DNA from: Rhodoferax sp. BLA1 | GTDB taxonomy: Bacteria > Pseudomonadota > Gammaproteobacteria > Burkholderiales > Burkholderiaceae_C | Assembly: GCF_013416775.1 (NCBI RefSeq) | Contig: NZ_SZVI01000008.1 | Coordinates: forward strand, 1-64,000 | Length of the DNA: 64,000 bases | Direction of reading: 5' to 3' | Shown: positions 8,759-17,954 of the stretch, one piece after another | Position numbering within the stretch: position 1 is the stretch's first letter | How the letters are laid out: every line of letters begins with the position of its first letter | Made by a program: the position numbers and the translations under genes | The notes under the pieces: generated by a model | Told to the model about the DNA's origin: nothing | Seen by the model: the letters and a program-made list of their open reading frames with translations, nothing else | Databases searched by the model: none

Positions 8759-10889
8759 CATTTCTCATGGAATCTTCAAGAACTAGCAGGGCCTCGGGCG
8801 GCATCGGTCGGCCAAACAGATAGCCCTGGAAAGCGTCACAGCCGATGCCTGCCAGGAAATCAAGCTGGCCCGGTGTCTCCACCCCCTCGGCAATCACCTG
8901 CATGCCCAGGTTGTGGCCCAGTGCCACGATGGTCTGGCAGATCATCGCGTCATCCGGGTCCGCCAGCAAATCACGCACAAAAGACTGGTCGATCTTGAGC
9001 TGGTTCATCGGCAGGCGTTTCAAGTGGGTGAGTGAGGAATAGCCGGTGCCAAAGTCGTCCAGCGAGAAACTCACCCCCAGGTCCTGGATGCGGCGCATTT
9101 TGTCGATCACTTGGGGCAGGTCGTCGATCAGCATGCTCTCGGTGAGTTCCAGTTTGAGCCGGCCTGCATCGATGCCATTGCGTGCCACCGCCTGCGCCAC
9201 GGTCTGGACAAAATCAGCCTGCGCAAACTGCAGGGCGCTGACATTGACCGCCATCGTCCAGTTTGCAGTGCGTGGCTGCGCAGCCCACAACTTGAGTTGC
9301 TGGCAGGCTGCATCCAACACCCAATCGCCCAGCGGCAGGATCAGGCCAGTGTCTTCTGCCACCTCAATAAACTGACCGGGCATCATCAAGCCGCAGACAG
9401 GGTGTTGCCAACGCACCAGCGCCTCCACACCCCGGGGTGTGCCGCGTGCATCCACCTGCAGCTGGTAGTGCAGCACAAATTCCTGCTGTCCCAAGCCGCG
9501 CTGGATGTCTTTCTCCAACGCCATGCGGGCTACCGCCAAGGCCTGCATGTCCGGGTCAAAAAACCGCACGGTTTTGCGCCCGGCCGATTTCGCCTGGTAC
9601 ATGGCGGCATCGGCCATTTTGAGCAGCTCATCAAAACCACCGGCGTGTTTGTCAAACATCACAATGCCCAAACTGGCCGAGCTGAGGTAGGGGCGACTCA
9701 GCAAGGCATAGGGCTGGTTCAGCGCGTGCAGGATCTTTTGCGCCACAGCCTCGGCATGGATGGCTGCAGGCTGGCCAATCACACCCAGGTCTTCGAGCAA
9801 AACCATGAACTCGTCACCGCCCAGGTGTGCCACGGTGTCCTCTTCGCGCACACAGACCAGCAGCCGCGAACCCACCTGACGCAGCAGTTCATCACCAAAC
9901 GCGGGGCCCAGTGTGTCGTTGACCCGCCGGAAATGGTCCAGATCGAGCAGGATCAGGGCACCACGTTGTCCGGAGCGCGCGGCCGAGACAACCGCCTGCT
10001 GCAGACGGTCCAGCAAACGCCTGCGGTTGGGCAGGCCGGTGAGCTCGTCATAAAAAGCCAGGGTCTGGATAGTTTGTTCTGCCTGGCGATGTGTGCTCAT
10101 GTCCGACACGATCACGACGTAAGACAACTGGTCTGCCACAACAATGCGCGACACCGTGATCTGCAGCGGGAAGCTGCGGCCATCCTTGCGCAGGCCGTCG
10201 ACCTCACGCTCATGGCAGATCACCCGGTTCACCACCTCTGAGGCATCTTGCTGCATGAACTGGCTGTGGCTGTCACGCCAACTCTCGGGGATCAGCATGG
10301 CCAGGTTCTGACCCACCAACTCGTCGGCCGTGTAACCAAAAATTTCACAGGCACCCCGATTGCAGGACGCCACCATACCCAACGGCCCCACGGTCAACAC
10401 CCCACTGGCCAGATTGTCCAGAATGACCCGGTTGCGCAGCGCCGTGTCTTTTTCGCGCAAGTCCATCTGGTGTTTGTAAAGCGCCATCTGCAGCACGGTG
10501 TGTAACTCACGCTCGGTAAAGGGCTTGAGGATGTAGCCATAGGGCTCGGCCAGCATGGCCCTCTCCAGGATGTCGTCGGCAGCGAAGGCACTCAAAAACA
10601 CCACCGGCAAGGCATGGGTGTCACGGATGGTTTGGGCAGCGGTGATGCCATCCATACCGGCGCCCAGGCCGATGTCCATCAGCACCAGGTCCGGCTGTAA
10701 TTGCTGGGTCAGCTGCAGGCTCTCCAGGCCGCTGGCGGCCTCCCCCACCACCTGGTAACCCAGGATCTCCAGCTGCTGGCGGATGTCACGCCGGATGATG
10801 GCCTCATCTTCAACAATCAGCAGTCGCACCGGCCCCATCCGCCGTGTGGACGAACCAAGGGGTCGGGCAAAGTCGGAGGATGTGAGCAT
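8736..10889 (-). CDS. Response regulator with REC-PAS-GGDEF-EAL domains (cyclic-di-GMP enzyme)
   Basis: A receiver (LLIVEDEAIIRRD, acceptor in LVLMDIGLGAGMDG) is followed by PAS, a diguanylate cyclase domain with intact HLGGDEF and an inhibitory I-site RxxD (REED) five residues before it. The phosphodiesterase domain retains EAL in VEALVRWQHP, plus ELTESMLID, LDDFGTGYSSL and EGVET. Both catalytic halves look competent. The start is uncertain: ATG at 10889 (MLTSSDF) is used; 10838 (MGPVRLL) and an upstream in-frame extension to 10997 are possible, and none has a strong ribosome-binding site. It lies 20 bp before the PAS-rich kinase gene and is probably its partner. The receiver closely resembles that of the kinase at 11730-12815. 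Confidence 0.9.
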   Translation of the reverse strand: MLTSSDFARPLGSSTRRMGPVRLLIVEDEAIIRRDIRQQLEILGYQVVGEAASGLESLQLTQQLQPDLVLMDIGLGAGMDGITAAQTIRDTHALPVVFLSAFAADDILERAMLAEPYGYILKPFTERELHTVLQMALYKHQMDLREKDTALRNRVILDNLASGVLTVGPLGMVASCNRGACEIFGYTADELVGQNLAMLIPESWRDSHSQFMQQDASEVVNRVICHEREVDGLRKDGRSFPLQITVSRIVVADQLSYVVIVSDMSTHRQAEQTIQTLAFYDELTGLPNRRRLLDRLQQAVVSAARSGQRGALILLDLDHFRRVNDTLGPAFGDELLRQVGSRLLVCVREEDTVAHLGGDEFMVLLEDLGVIGQPAAIHAEAVAQKILHALNQPYALLSRPYLSSASLGIVMFDKHAGGFDELLKMADAAMYQAKSAGRKTVRFFDPDMQALAVARMALEKDIQRGLGQQEFVLHYQLQVDARGTPRGVEALVRWQHPVCGLMMPGQFIEVAEDTGLILPLGDWVLDAACQQLKLWAAQPRTANWTMAVNVSALQFAQADFVQTVAQAVARNGIDAGRLKLELTESMLIDDLPQVIDKMRRIQDLGVSFSLDDFGTGYSSLTHLKRLPMNQLKIDQSFVRDLLADPDDAMICQTIVALGHNLGMQVIAEGVETPGQLDFLAGIGCDAFQGYLFGRPMPPEALLVLEDSMRNEPQALME

Positions 10890-11040
10890 GCCCAAAGATA
10901 CTTGCAAAAGCCCACCTGCGGCATCCGGCAAACACCTGAGTCTGTCAGATGAAACACCTGATCCACCCGGCTGAGCCGGCCAAAGAAGCTCGGTCAAACG
11001 AACAACAGTTGGACTGTTGGGCGAACAGTCAGTCCTGAAT

Positions 11041-11082
11041 TCATAGCTGTATGCCCTTTATATATAAGGGCCAGAGGCATTT
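11041..11082 (-). repeat. AGCCCTTAT palindromic repeat, copy B
   Basis: Degenerate copy: TAGCTGTATGCCCTTTATATATAAGGGC followed by CAGAGGC and a T-rich tail. It lies just after the stop of the NarL-type regulator gene, between two reverse-strand genes, and could act as a transcription end for that gene. Confidence 0.75.
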
Positions 11083-11085
11083 TTT

Positions 11086-11733
11086 TTAGATGGTGAGCAA
11101 ACCCAGCTTCAGGGCGTAACGCACCAGGCCGGTGACCTCGTGCACATCGAGCTGGCGCATCAGACCGGTGCGGTGCGTCTCGATGGTTTTGATCGACAGG
11201 TCCAGCCGACGCGCAATCTCCTTGGTGCTCAAGCCCTCGGCAATCAGTTGCAGCACCTCGCGCTGACGCGGCGACAACTGCTCGCCGGTTTGGTCGTCTT
11301 CACGCAAGCGGTGCACATAATCGGCCAGCACCCCTTTGGAGACCGTCGGACTCAGGTAGGTCTCACCGCGCAAGACAGCGGTCACGGCCAGCTCCAGCTC
11401 CATCGGCGCTGCGTCTTTGAGCAAATAGGCCACCGCACCGTGGCGCAGGGCGCGGCGCACGTACTCCTCACTCTGGTGCATCGACAAAATCATCACCCGG
11501 ATATCGGGCATGGACTTGACCAGGCGCGCGGTGGCTTCCAGTCCGTTGAGACCGGGCATGGCGATGTCCATCAGCACCAGATGGGGCTTGAGTTCCTCCG
11601 CCAGTGCCAGCACGGCCAGGCCGTCACCGGCCTCACCGACCACAGTGACGCCGGGCATGGTTTCGAGCAACTTGCTCAGGCCCGCCCGCACCAGGGCGTG
11701 GTCATCGGCCAACAGGACGCGGGTGGCGCTCAC
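11086..11733 (-). CDS. NarL/FixJ-type response regulator (REC-LuxR HTH)
   Basis: A 215-residue transcription factor. The N-terminal receiver has the DD pair at residues 10-11 and acceptor Asp56 (LVLMDIAMPGLNG). The C-terminal LuxR-type helix-turn-helix reads LSPRQREVLQLIAEGLSTKE and continues IARRLDLSIKTIETHR. A GTG start at 11733 is chosen because GGAG precedes it and it overlaps the stop of the upstream kinase gene (GTGA); a longer frame to 11796 lies inside that kinase. It almost certainly receives phosphate from the HisKA_3 kinase encoded immediately upstream. The target promoters are unknown. Confidence 0.93.
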   Translation of the reverse strand: MSATRVLLADDHALVRAGLSKLLETMPGVTVVGEAGDGLAVLALAEELKPHLVLMDIAMPGLNGLEATARLVKSMPDIRVMILSMHQSEEYVRRALRHGAVAYLLKDAAPMELELAVTAVLRGETYLSPTVSKGVLADYVHRLREDDQTGEQLSPRQREVLQLIAEGLSTKEIARRLDLSIKTIETHRTGLMRQLDVHEVTGLVRYALKLGLLTI

Positions 11734-12815
11734 AAACGCTCCTCCTGGCTGCGCCAGGGGCAACGCAGCGCCACCGTGCTGCCCTGGCCGGGCCAAGAAC
11801 GGATGTCCAACTGCCCCCCCACCAGGGTTGCCCGCTCCTGCATACCCAGCACACCGAGGCTGGCGCCGGTGGTGGCACGCTCCTGCATGGCCACGGTGTC
11901 AAAGCCCAGCCCATCGTCGGTCACGGTCAGCACCATCTCACCGGCCTCGTGACACAAATTGATCTGCACCTTGCTGGCCTGGGCATGGCGGGTGATGTTG
12001 GTCAAGGCCTCCTGAACAATGCGAAAACAGGCGGTTTCGATCGCGGGCGCCAGGCGCTCCAGCGCGCGATCATGGTGAAACTGCACCTCAAAGCCGCTGC
12101 GGCTGGCACTTTGCTCGGCCATCCATTTCAAAGCGGGTGCCAACCCCAAGTCATCGAGCATCGACGGTCGCAGACCGGTTGCCAGCGAACGCACCTGCTG
12201 CAGCGCGTCTTCCACAATGCGGATGTTCTCCTGGTACAGGTCGGGGGGCGCCTGGTCCTTGAAGCGTTCACCGAGTTGCAGGTTGATCTTGATGGCGGTG
12301 AGTGACTGGCCCAGCTCGTCGTGCAACTCCATGGCCACACGTCGGCGTTCCTGCTCCTGCGCCTCCAGCACCCGGTGCGACAGGGCTTGCAGCTGTCGGG
12401 TGGTGGTCAGCAGCCGGGTTTCAGCCTGGTGTTTGTACAGCGCCATGGCCAGCACGGTGTTGAGTTCACGCTCCGAAAAAGGCTTCAGGATGTAGCCAAA
12501 CGGCTCGGTGAGTTTGGCCCGCTCCAGAATGTCGTCGGCCGCGTAAGCAGTCAGAAAAACCACGGGAATGGCATACGCTTCGCGCAGTGTGTGTGCCGTG
12601 GTGATGCCGTCCATCTCACCGGCCAGCTGGATGTCCATCAACACCAGGTCAGGCCGCCACCTGTCAGCCAGTGTGATCGCCTCTTCACCCAGCGCAGTCG
12701 AGCCCACCACCACATAACCCATGGCCTGTACCTGCAGGCTGATGTCACGCGCCACAATGGCCTCGTCTTCCACAATCAGGATCTTGGACGGCTTTTTGGG
12801 TGACGGGTCGTTCAT
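11730..12815 (-). CDS. Soluble histidine kinase with N-terminal receiver (REC-HisKA_3-HATPase)
   Basis: 361 residues and no membrane segment. An N-terminal receiver (acceptor Asp61, LVLMDIQLAGEMDG) is joined to a NarX-family dimerisation domain with phospho-His165 (VAMELHDELGQSLTAI) and an ATPase domain (VQEALTNITRHA, TDDGLGF). The receiver at the input end means the kinase is itself controlled by another kinase, giving a phosphorelay-like cascade. Its output partner is the overlapping NarL-type regulator gene. The start at 12815 is the first ATG of the frame; no clear ribosome-binding site is seen. Confidence 0.92.
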   Translation of the reverse strand: MNDPSPKKPSKILIVEDEAIVARDISLQVQAMGYVVVGSTALGEEAITLADRWRPDLVLMDIQLAGEMDGITTAHTLREAYAIPVVFLTAYAADDILERAKLTEPFGYILKPFSERELNTVLAMALYKHQAETRLLTTTRQLQALSHRVLEAQEQERRRVAMELHDELGQSLTAIKINLQLGERFKDQAPPDLYQENIRIVEDALQQVRSLATGLRPSMLDDLGLAPALKWMAEQSASRSGFEVQFHHDRALERLAPAIETACFRIVQEALTNITRHAQASKVQINLCHEAGEMVLTVTDDGLGFDTVAMQERATTGASLGVLGMQERATLVGGQLDIRSWPGQGSTVALRCPWRSQEERL

Positions 12816-12834
12816 GGGTGAGAGGGTGTGATTC

Positions 12835-14424
12835 TTAATTTTCGCGTGCAGGTGGCTTTTTGGCGGACACAGACTTGGCTATTTTGGCCGATTTGTTTGA
12901 CTTTGTAACAAACTGTTGCTCTGCGGCACGTTGTGGATGTGCAGGATGCTGTAATGCCGCCTCCAGGCGTTGGCACAAAGTGCGCAAAATCTTGACCCGG
13001 GCGTAGTTCTTGTCATTGGCCTCAACCAGCGTCCAGGGCGACTCTCCGGTGCTGGTGCGCTCCACCATGTCACAGATGGCTTGCTGGTAGTCGTGCCACT
13101 TTTCGCGGTTGCGCCAGTCTTCCTGGGTGATCTTGAAACGTTTGAAGGCGACTTTTTCGCGGTCCTTGAAACGTTTGAGCTGCTCGGCCTGGCTGATTTG
13201 CAGCCAGAACTTCACCACGATCACACCGGCGTCGATCAGCTCGTGTTCAAAGTCGTTGATCTCACCATAAGCGCGCAGCCAGTCGGCCTCGCTGCAGAAG
13301 CCCTCCACCCGCTCCACCAGCACCCGGCCATACCAGGTGCGGTCAAAAATGGCGACATGGCCCTGGCGTGGCAGGTTGCGCCAAAAGCGCCACAGGTGCG
13401 GTTGCGCCTTTTCTTCATCGGTGGGTGCGGCCACCGGCGTCACCTGGTATTGGCGCGCGTCCATCGCCGCCGCAATACGGCGGATGGCCCCGCCTTTGCC
13501 TGCGGCGTCAGCCCCCTCAAACGCACACACCAGAGAACGGTTTTTGAAACGCGCATCACGCAACAGCTCAGACAGCTTGCCCTGCCAGCGCGCCAACTCG
13601 TCTTTGTAGGGTTTGTCAGCGAGTGCCAGGCTCAGGTCCAACTCGGACAGGACAGTGCGGCCATCCAAGTCAATACGAACCATCGGCGCCACCGTGGCAC
13701 GCGGCGGCTCGGTCTCGGCCAGCTTTTTCTGGATCGCAGACAGCAACACCTGGCCCACGGTCAGGGACCGATACCGATCATCGGTGCCCTCCACCACCAC
13801 CCAGGGTGCTGCGGCCGTGTTGGTGACACGCAGCAAATGGCCTGCCACCTCCTGCAACTGGTCATAGGTTTTCAGCCGGTCCCAGTTCCATGGGGTGACT
13901 CGCCAGGCGGTGCGCGGATCGCTGGACAAGGCTTTGAGGCGCTGTTTTTGCCCCTCTTTGGTCAGGTGGAACCAGAACTTGAGCACCAGCGCACCCTCGT
14001 TGACCAGCATCTCCTCAAAGCGGTTGATCTGCTCGGCCCGTGCATCGAGTTCCTTGATCGATATCTCGCCCTGGATGCGTTCGCGGATCGGGTCGGAATA
14101 CCACGAGCCCGCAAACATGCCAATGCGCCCCTTCGGTGGCAGGCTGCGCCAATAACGCCACATCGGTGGGCGCTCACGCTCCTCATCACTGGGTTCTGAG
14201 AACGCCAGCGTGGACATAAAACGGGGGTCCATCCACTCATAGAGCACGTTGATGGTTTCACCCTTGCCGGCACCGTCCTGGCCGCTGATCAGCACCACCA
14301 CCGGCGTTTTGCGTTGCTCAAACAGATTCACCTGCGCATCCAGCAAGGCCGCTCGCAATCCTGGCACGGCAGCGCGGTAAACGGACTTTGACAGCTGGTG
14401 CCCGATTTCGGCAAATTCAAACAT
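12835..14424 (-). CDS. pap: Polyphosphate:AMP phosphotransferase (two-domain PPK2)
   Basis: 529 residues with two tandem PPK2 domains, the layout of class II PPK2 (Pap), which makes ADP from AMP and polyphosphate. Both halves keep a Walker A-like loop: GQDGAGKG at about 48-55 and GADAAGKG at about 304-311. The second half also has the lid region DRTWYGRVLVERVEGF, while the first has SWYSDPIRERI, so the second half is the likelier catalytic unit. The last 40 residues are Lys/Ala-rich and probably disordered. No ribosome-binding site is visible before the ATG. It stands 19 bp upstream of the REC-HisKA_3 kinase gene and is read in the same direction. Confidence 0.92.
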   Translation of the reverse strand: MFEFAEIGHQLSKSVYRAAVPGLRAALLDAQVNLFEQRKTPVVVLISGQDGAGKGETINVLYEWMDPRFMSTLAFSEPSDEERERPPMWRYWRSLPPKGRIGMFAGSWYSDPIRERIQGEISIKELDARAEQINRFEEMLVNEGALVLKFWFHLTKEGQKQRLKALSSDPRTAWRVTPWNWDRLKTYDQLQEVAGHLLRVTNTAAAPWVVVEGTDDRYRSLTVGQVLLSAIQKKLAETEPPRATVAPMVRIDLDGRTVLSELDLSLALADKPYKDELARWQGKLSELLRDARFKNRSLVCAFEGADAAGKGGAIRRIAAAMDARQYQVTPVAAPTDEEKAQPHLWRFWRNLPRQGHVAIFDRTWYGRVLVERVEGFCSEADWLRAYGEINDFEHELIDAGVIVVKFWLQISQAEQLKRFKDREKVAFKRFKITQEDWRNREKWHDYQQAICDMVERTSTGESPWTLVEANDKNYARVKILRTLCQRLEAALQHPAHPQRAAEQQFVTKSNKSAKIAKSVSAKKPPAREN

Positions 14425-14748
14425 AGGAGGCTTTCAAAAAGGAGGTGTGGCCGGTGCAGCAGCCTGATGCCGTGTGGTGGTCATCACAGTCTGCCTGGCT
14501 GAGACCGTTGGCTCACACAACACACCTGACGCAACAGGGGGTCAATTTTTCTACCAACGTGGTTTGATTCTAGGGTGGGCAGAACGACCGTGGTAACAAC
14601 ACCGGATGAATGGGCAATTTGGACGAGGCACACAGCGCGATGACAAAGCCCGTCCAATCTTGACCCACATCAAACAAATGCGCCACCTGCCCGGAGAAGC
14701 GGGTGGGATCAAGGGTATATTGCTTGCCAAAGAGACCCAGGAGACGCT
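14425..14748. other. Divergent intergenic region, no gene seen
   Basis: 324 bp between the reverse pap gene and the forward heme-MCP gene. No credible ORF or RNA gene is visible. It should hold both divergent promoters. The only clear signal is AGGAG at about 14739, the ribosome-binding site for the GTG start at 14749. A TTGACC at 14660 and TATATT at 14716 are present but not at standard spacing. Confidence 0.5.
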
Positions 14749-16314
14749 GTGCAAACAGTCAAATACAAAATATGGATTCAGCTACTGACCACCATCGGCG
14801 CTGCGCTGTTGGTCGTCTGGACCGGCGTCATCATCTGGCAGGGCCACGTGACACGCCAGGCAGCGCTGGACCAGGCCACCGACTTTTCTGAAAGCATGCA
14901 CGATGCCACCATGGCCGGCCTGACCGGCATGATGGTCACCGGCACCGTGGCACAGCGCGATGTGTTTCTGGACCAGATCAAACAACTCGGCGCCATCCGT
15001 GACGTACGGGTGTTGCGCGCCGAAGCTGTGACCAAGATTTACGGCCCTGGCACCGCCACCGAGTCCGCCACGCCTGACGCACTGGAGCAACAGGCGCTGA
15101 GCACCGGCCAAGCGGTGGTAGAAGTGCAATCGGACAGCACCGGCGAATATTTGCGTGCGGTGCGCCCGGCACTGTCCTCCAAAAACTACCTGGGCAAAGA
15201 CTGCACCACCTGCCACGCCGCGCCCGAGGGCACAGTGCTGGGCGTGGTCAGCATGAAGGTGTCACTCGACAAGGTCAACGCCAGCCTGGCCGATCAGCGC
15301 CTCAAGTCGATTCTGGCGGCACTGATCACCTGCATCCCGGTGTTGATGCTGATTTACCCGTTTATCCGCAAGGTGGTCACCCAGCCGCTCGAGTATTGTG
15401 TTCAAGTGGCGCGCGGTATTGCACAAGGTGACCTGACCCAAAAGATCGAGGTCGAGACCAGCAACGAAATGGGCCAGCTGGAACAGGCCTTGAAAGACAT
15501 GAACGACAGCCTGGTGAAGATCGTTCAGGAGGTGCGCCGTGGCACCGACACCATTTACAGCGCCTCCAGCGACATCGCCAGCGGCAACCTGGACCTCTCC
15601 AACCGCACCGAACAACAGGCCAGCTCCCTGGAAAAAACCACCACCTCGATGGGTGACCTGACCACCGCCGTCAACCAGAACGCCGAGAACGCCCGCCGCG
15701 CCAACGAGTTGGCACAATCCGCCTCCGAAGTGGCGGTCAAGGGGGGCAGCGTGGTGGCCGGGGTGATCAACACCATGGCCTCCATCAACAGCTCGTCCAA
15801 ACGCATTGTCGACATCATCTCGGTGATCGACGGCATCGCCTTCCAGACCAATATCCTGGCGCTCAATGCGGCGGTGGAAGCGGCCCGCGCCGGTGAACAA
15901 GGGCGTGGTTTTGCGGTGGTGGCGGCCGAGGTGCGCAGCCTGGCCAAACGCTCGGCCGATGCAGCGCATGAAATCAAGGCACTGATCGGTGACTCGGTCA
16001 ACAAGGTGGATGCTGGCAGCACCCTGGTGCAACAGGCAGGCAGCACCATGAATGAGATTGTCGAGAGCATCCGCCATGTGACCAACATCATGGGCGAGAT
16101 CGCTGGCGCCAGCGCCAGCCAGTCGGAAGGCCTGGAAATGGTCAGCAGCTCAATTGCCCAGATGAACCAGGTCACGCAGCAAAACGCCGCCCTGGTGGAG
16201 CAAGCGGCAGCGGCGGCCCAGTCCCTGCAAGACCAGGCAGAAAACCTGGAACAGGTTGTTGGCGCCTTCAAGTTGGGCACAAATCAGCCTCCAGCCCTTA
16301 TAGGACATGGCTAA
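14749..16314 (+). CDS. Methyl-accepting chemotaxis protein with periplasmic c-type heme motif
   Basis: 521 residues. Membrane helix 1 is at about 9-30, the periplasmic domain at about 31-285 nm-free region ends near residue 188, membrane helix 2 at about 189-207, then HAMP (QPLEYCVQVARGIAQGDLT) and a signalling domain with IAFQTNILALNAAVEAARAG. The periplasmic domain contains C152-T-T-C155-H156, the CxxCH covalent heme attachment motif, followed by a PAS-like strand region (GTVLGVVSMKVSL). This matches the known class of heme-bearing periplasmic sensors such as the Geobacter GSU0935/GSU0582 type. It probably senses redox state or a gas such as NO or O2. GTG start with AGGAG upstream. The C-terminal residues PALIGHG and the stop come from a palindromic repeat. 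Confidence 0.9.
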   Translation: MQTVKYKIWIQLLTTIGAALLVVWTGVIIWQGHVTRQAALDQATDFSESMHDATMAGLTGMMVTGTVAQRDVFLDQIKQLGAIRDVRVLRAEAVTKIYGPGTATESATPDALEQQALSTGQAVVEVQSDSTGEYLRAVRPALSSKNYLGKDCTTCHAAPEGTVLGVVSMKVSLDKVNASLADQRLKSILAALITCIPVLMLIYPFIRKVVTQPLEYCVQVARGIAQGDLTQKIEVETSNEMGQLEQALKDMNDSLVKIVQEVRRGTDTIYSASSDIASGNLDLSNRTEQQASSLEKTTTSMGDLTTAVNQNAENARRANELAQSASEVAVKGGSVVAGVINTMASINSSSKRIVDIISVIDGIAFQTNILALNAAVEAARAGEQGRGFAVVAAEVRSLAKRSADAAHEIKALIGDSVNKVDAGSTLVQQAGSTMNEIVESIRHVTNIMGEIAGASASQSEGLEMVSSSIAQMNQVTQQNAALVEQAAAAAQSLQDQAENLEQVVGAFKLGTNQPPALIGHG

Positions 16315-16320
16315 GTAGCT
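16284..16320 (+). repeat. AGCCCTTAT palindromic repeat, copy C
   Basis: Reads CAGCCTCCAGCCCTTATAGG then ACATGGCTAAGTAGCTAT. The second arm is decayed (ATGGCT instead of AAGGGCT). It forms the 3' end of the MCP coding region in the frame that gives PALIGHG-stop. Confidence 0.85.
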
Positions 16321-16340
16321 ATCTATTTTTTAGCTACTTA
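16312..16340 (+). terminator. Perfect 10-bp inverted repeat after the heme-MCP gene
   Basis: TAAGTAGCTA, nine-base spacer with a T run, then TAGCTACTTA. The first arm starts at the MCP stop codon and includes the TAGCTA tail of repeat copy C, as if the repeat tail had been copied back in inverted form. It may act as a weak terminator; no T run follows the second arm. Confidence 0.55.
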
Positions 16341-16596
16341 CAAAGCCGTCACAGGGGCCCAAGCGCCAGCCAGGCCACAACGGGTAAACCCTTAGAATCA
16401 CCGGTTCTGGCTGTGCACCTCTGATCCGTTCCTCGCACCTGCGCCTACCTGCGCTGGCGCCTGACCGGCCCGCATCCCGGGCTCGCTGAATGGCCGCCGC
16501 AGACCGGAAACAGGTACACCACACGCGCCTGTGCGTTTTGTCGCTGTCCTTCCGCCTGCGTTCGCGCAGCGGTCTCCTACTGCCCAAAGAGTCCAC

Positions 16597-17910
16597 ATGT
16601 CCAGCTCACTTCCGCTTCCCGTCGGCGCGTCTGCCGAAACCTCTCCCTCCCTGTCCCGCAAGGACGTGCAGACCCTTGGCCTGTCGGCCCTGGGCGGCAC
16701 GCTGGAGTTCTACGACTTCGTCATTTATGTGTTTTTCGCCACCGTGCTTGGCAAACTGTTTTTCCCGGTGGACATGCCAGACTGGCTGCGCCAGTTGCAG
16801 ACCTTTGGCATCTTCGCAGCGGGCTACCTGTCGCGCCCGCTGGGTGGCATCATCATTGCGCACTTTGGCGACATCCTGGGCCGCAAGCGCATGTTCACGC
16901 TGAGCATTTTCATGATGGCCGTGCCCACGCTGGTGATTGGCCTGTTGCCCACCTACGCCAGCATTGGCGTGGCGGCGCCGCTGCTGCTGCTCGCCATGCG
17001 TGTGTTGCAAGGTGCCGCCATTGGCGGTGAAATGCCCGGTGCCTGGGTGTTTGTGGCCGAACACGTACCCGCCAAGCGTTACGGCTTCGGCGTGGGGGCT
17101 CTCACCGCTGGCATCACCGGCGGCATCCTGCTGGGCTCGCTGGTGGCGATGGCCATCAACCGGCATTACAGCCCGGCCGACGTCAGCGATTTCGCCTGGC
17201 GTATTCCTTTCATCCTGGGCGGTGTGTTTGGCCTGATCTCGGTCTACCTGCGCCGTTTTTTGCACGAAACACCGGTGTTCCAGGAACTCGCCAAACGCCG
17301 CACGGTGGCGCGTGAGCTGCCGCTCAAGACCATCCTGCGCGAACACCGCGCTGCCTGTGTGCTGGTTGCCCTGCTGACCTGGGTGCTGTCCGCTGCCGTG
17401 GTGGTGGTGGTGCTGATGACCCCGAGTTATCTGCAAAAGGTACACGGCATCGCACCCACACTGGCGTTGGAGGCCAATGCGGTGGCCACGCTGATGTTGA
17501 CCCTGGGTTGTGTGTTGGCGGGCTGGGCCAATGATCGTTTTGGCACCCGGCCGGTGATGTTGTTGGGTTTCGGCGGACTGGTGCTCACTTCTTACCTCTT
17601 CTACACCGGCTTGCCGGGCACACCTTCCTCGTTGGTGTGGAGCTACGGTTTGGTGGGCCTGTTCGTCGGCTCAATTGCGATGGTGCCGATTGTGGGTGTG
17701 CGCGCTTTCCCGGCGGCGGTGCGTTTTTCCGGGCTCTCGTTCGCCTACAACATGTCCTACGCGATTTTCGGCGGCCTGACACCGATCATCATCACGCTGT
17801 GGGTGCAAAAGGATGTGCTGGCGCCAGCACATTACGTGGCCGCGTTGGCTGCGATGGGTTTTGTGCTCGGCCTGGTGCCGATGTCCAGCCGCGGCTACCA
17901 GAAAAAATAA
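16597..17910 (+). CDS. MFS transporter, metabolite:H+ symporter (MHS) type
   Basis: 437 residues with about 12 membrane helices. Family marks include GGTLEFYDFVIYVFFA in helix 1, the loop 2-3 motif DILGRKRMF and RFLHETPVF after helix 6. This matches the ProP/ShiA/KgtP-like MHS group that imports organic acids or osmolytes with protons; the substrate cannot be told. The ATG at 16597 (MSSSLPLP) is preferred over an upstream frame to 16531 because the latter encodes a non-membrane, low-quality extension. A strong hairpin terminator follows, and the converging tctA gene lies beyond it. Confidence 0.88.
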   Translation: MSSSLPLPVGASAETSPSLSRKDVQTLGLSALGGTLEFYDFVIYVFFATVLGKLFFPVDMPDWLRQLQTFGIFAAGYLSRPLGGIIIAHFGDILGRKRMFTLSIFMMAVPTLVIGLLPTYASIGVAAPLLLLAMRVLQGAAIGGEMPGAWVFVAEHVPAKRYGFGVGALTAGITGGILLGSLVAMAINRHYSPADVSDFAWRIPFILGGVFGLISVYLRRFLHETPVFQELAKRRTVARELPLKTILREHRAACVLVALLTWVLSAAVVVVVLMTPSYLQKVHGIAPTLALEANAVATLMLTLGCVLAGWANDRFGTRPVMLLGFGGLVLTSYLFYTGLPGTPSSLVWSYGLVGLFVGSIAMVPIVGVRAFPAAVRFSGLSFAYNMSYAIFGGLTPIIITLWVQKDVLAPAHYVAALAAMGFVLGLVPMSSRGYQKK

Positions 17911-17954
17911 GTCAGGTGGCAATGGGTGGGCGAACAGCGGCCACCACGTGAATC

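Noticed and set aside
14660..14721. Sigma-70 promoter for the heme-MCP gene
   Set aside because: TTGACC and TATATT are present, but the spacing is far from 17 bp, so no promoter is called.
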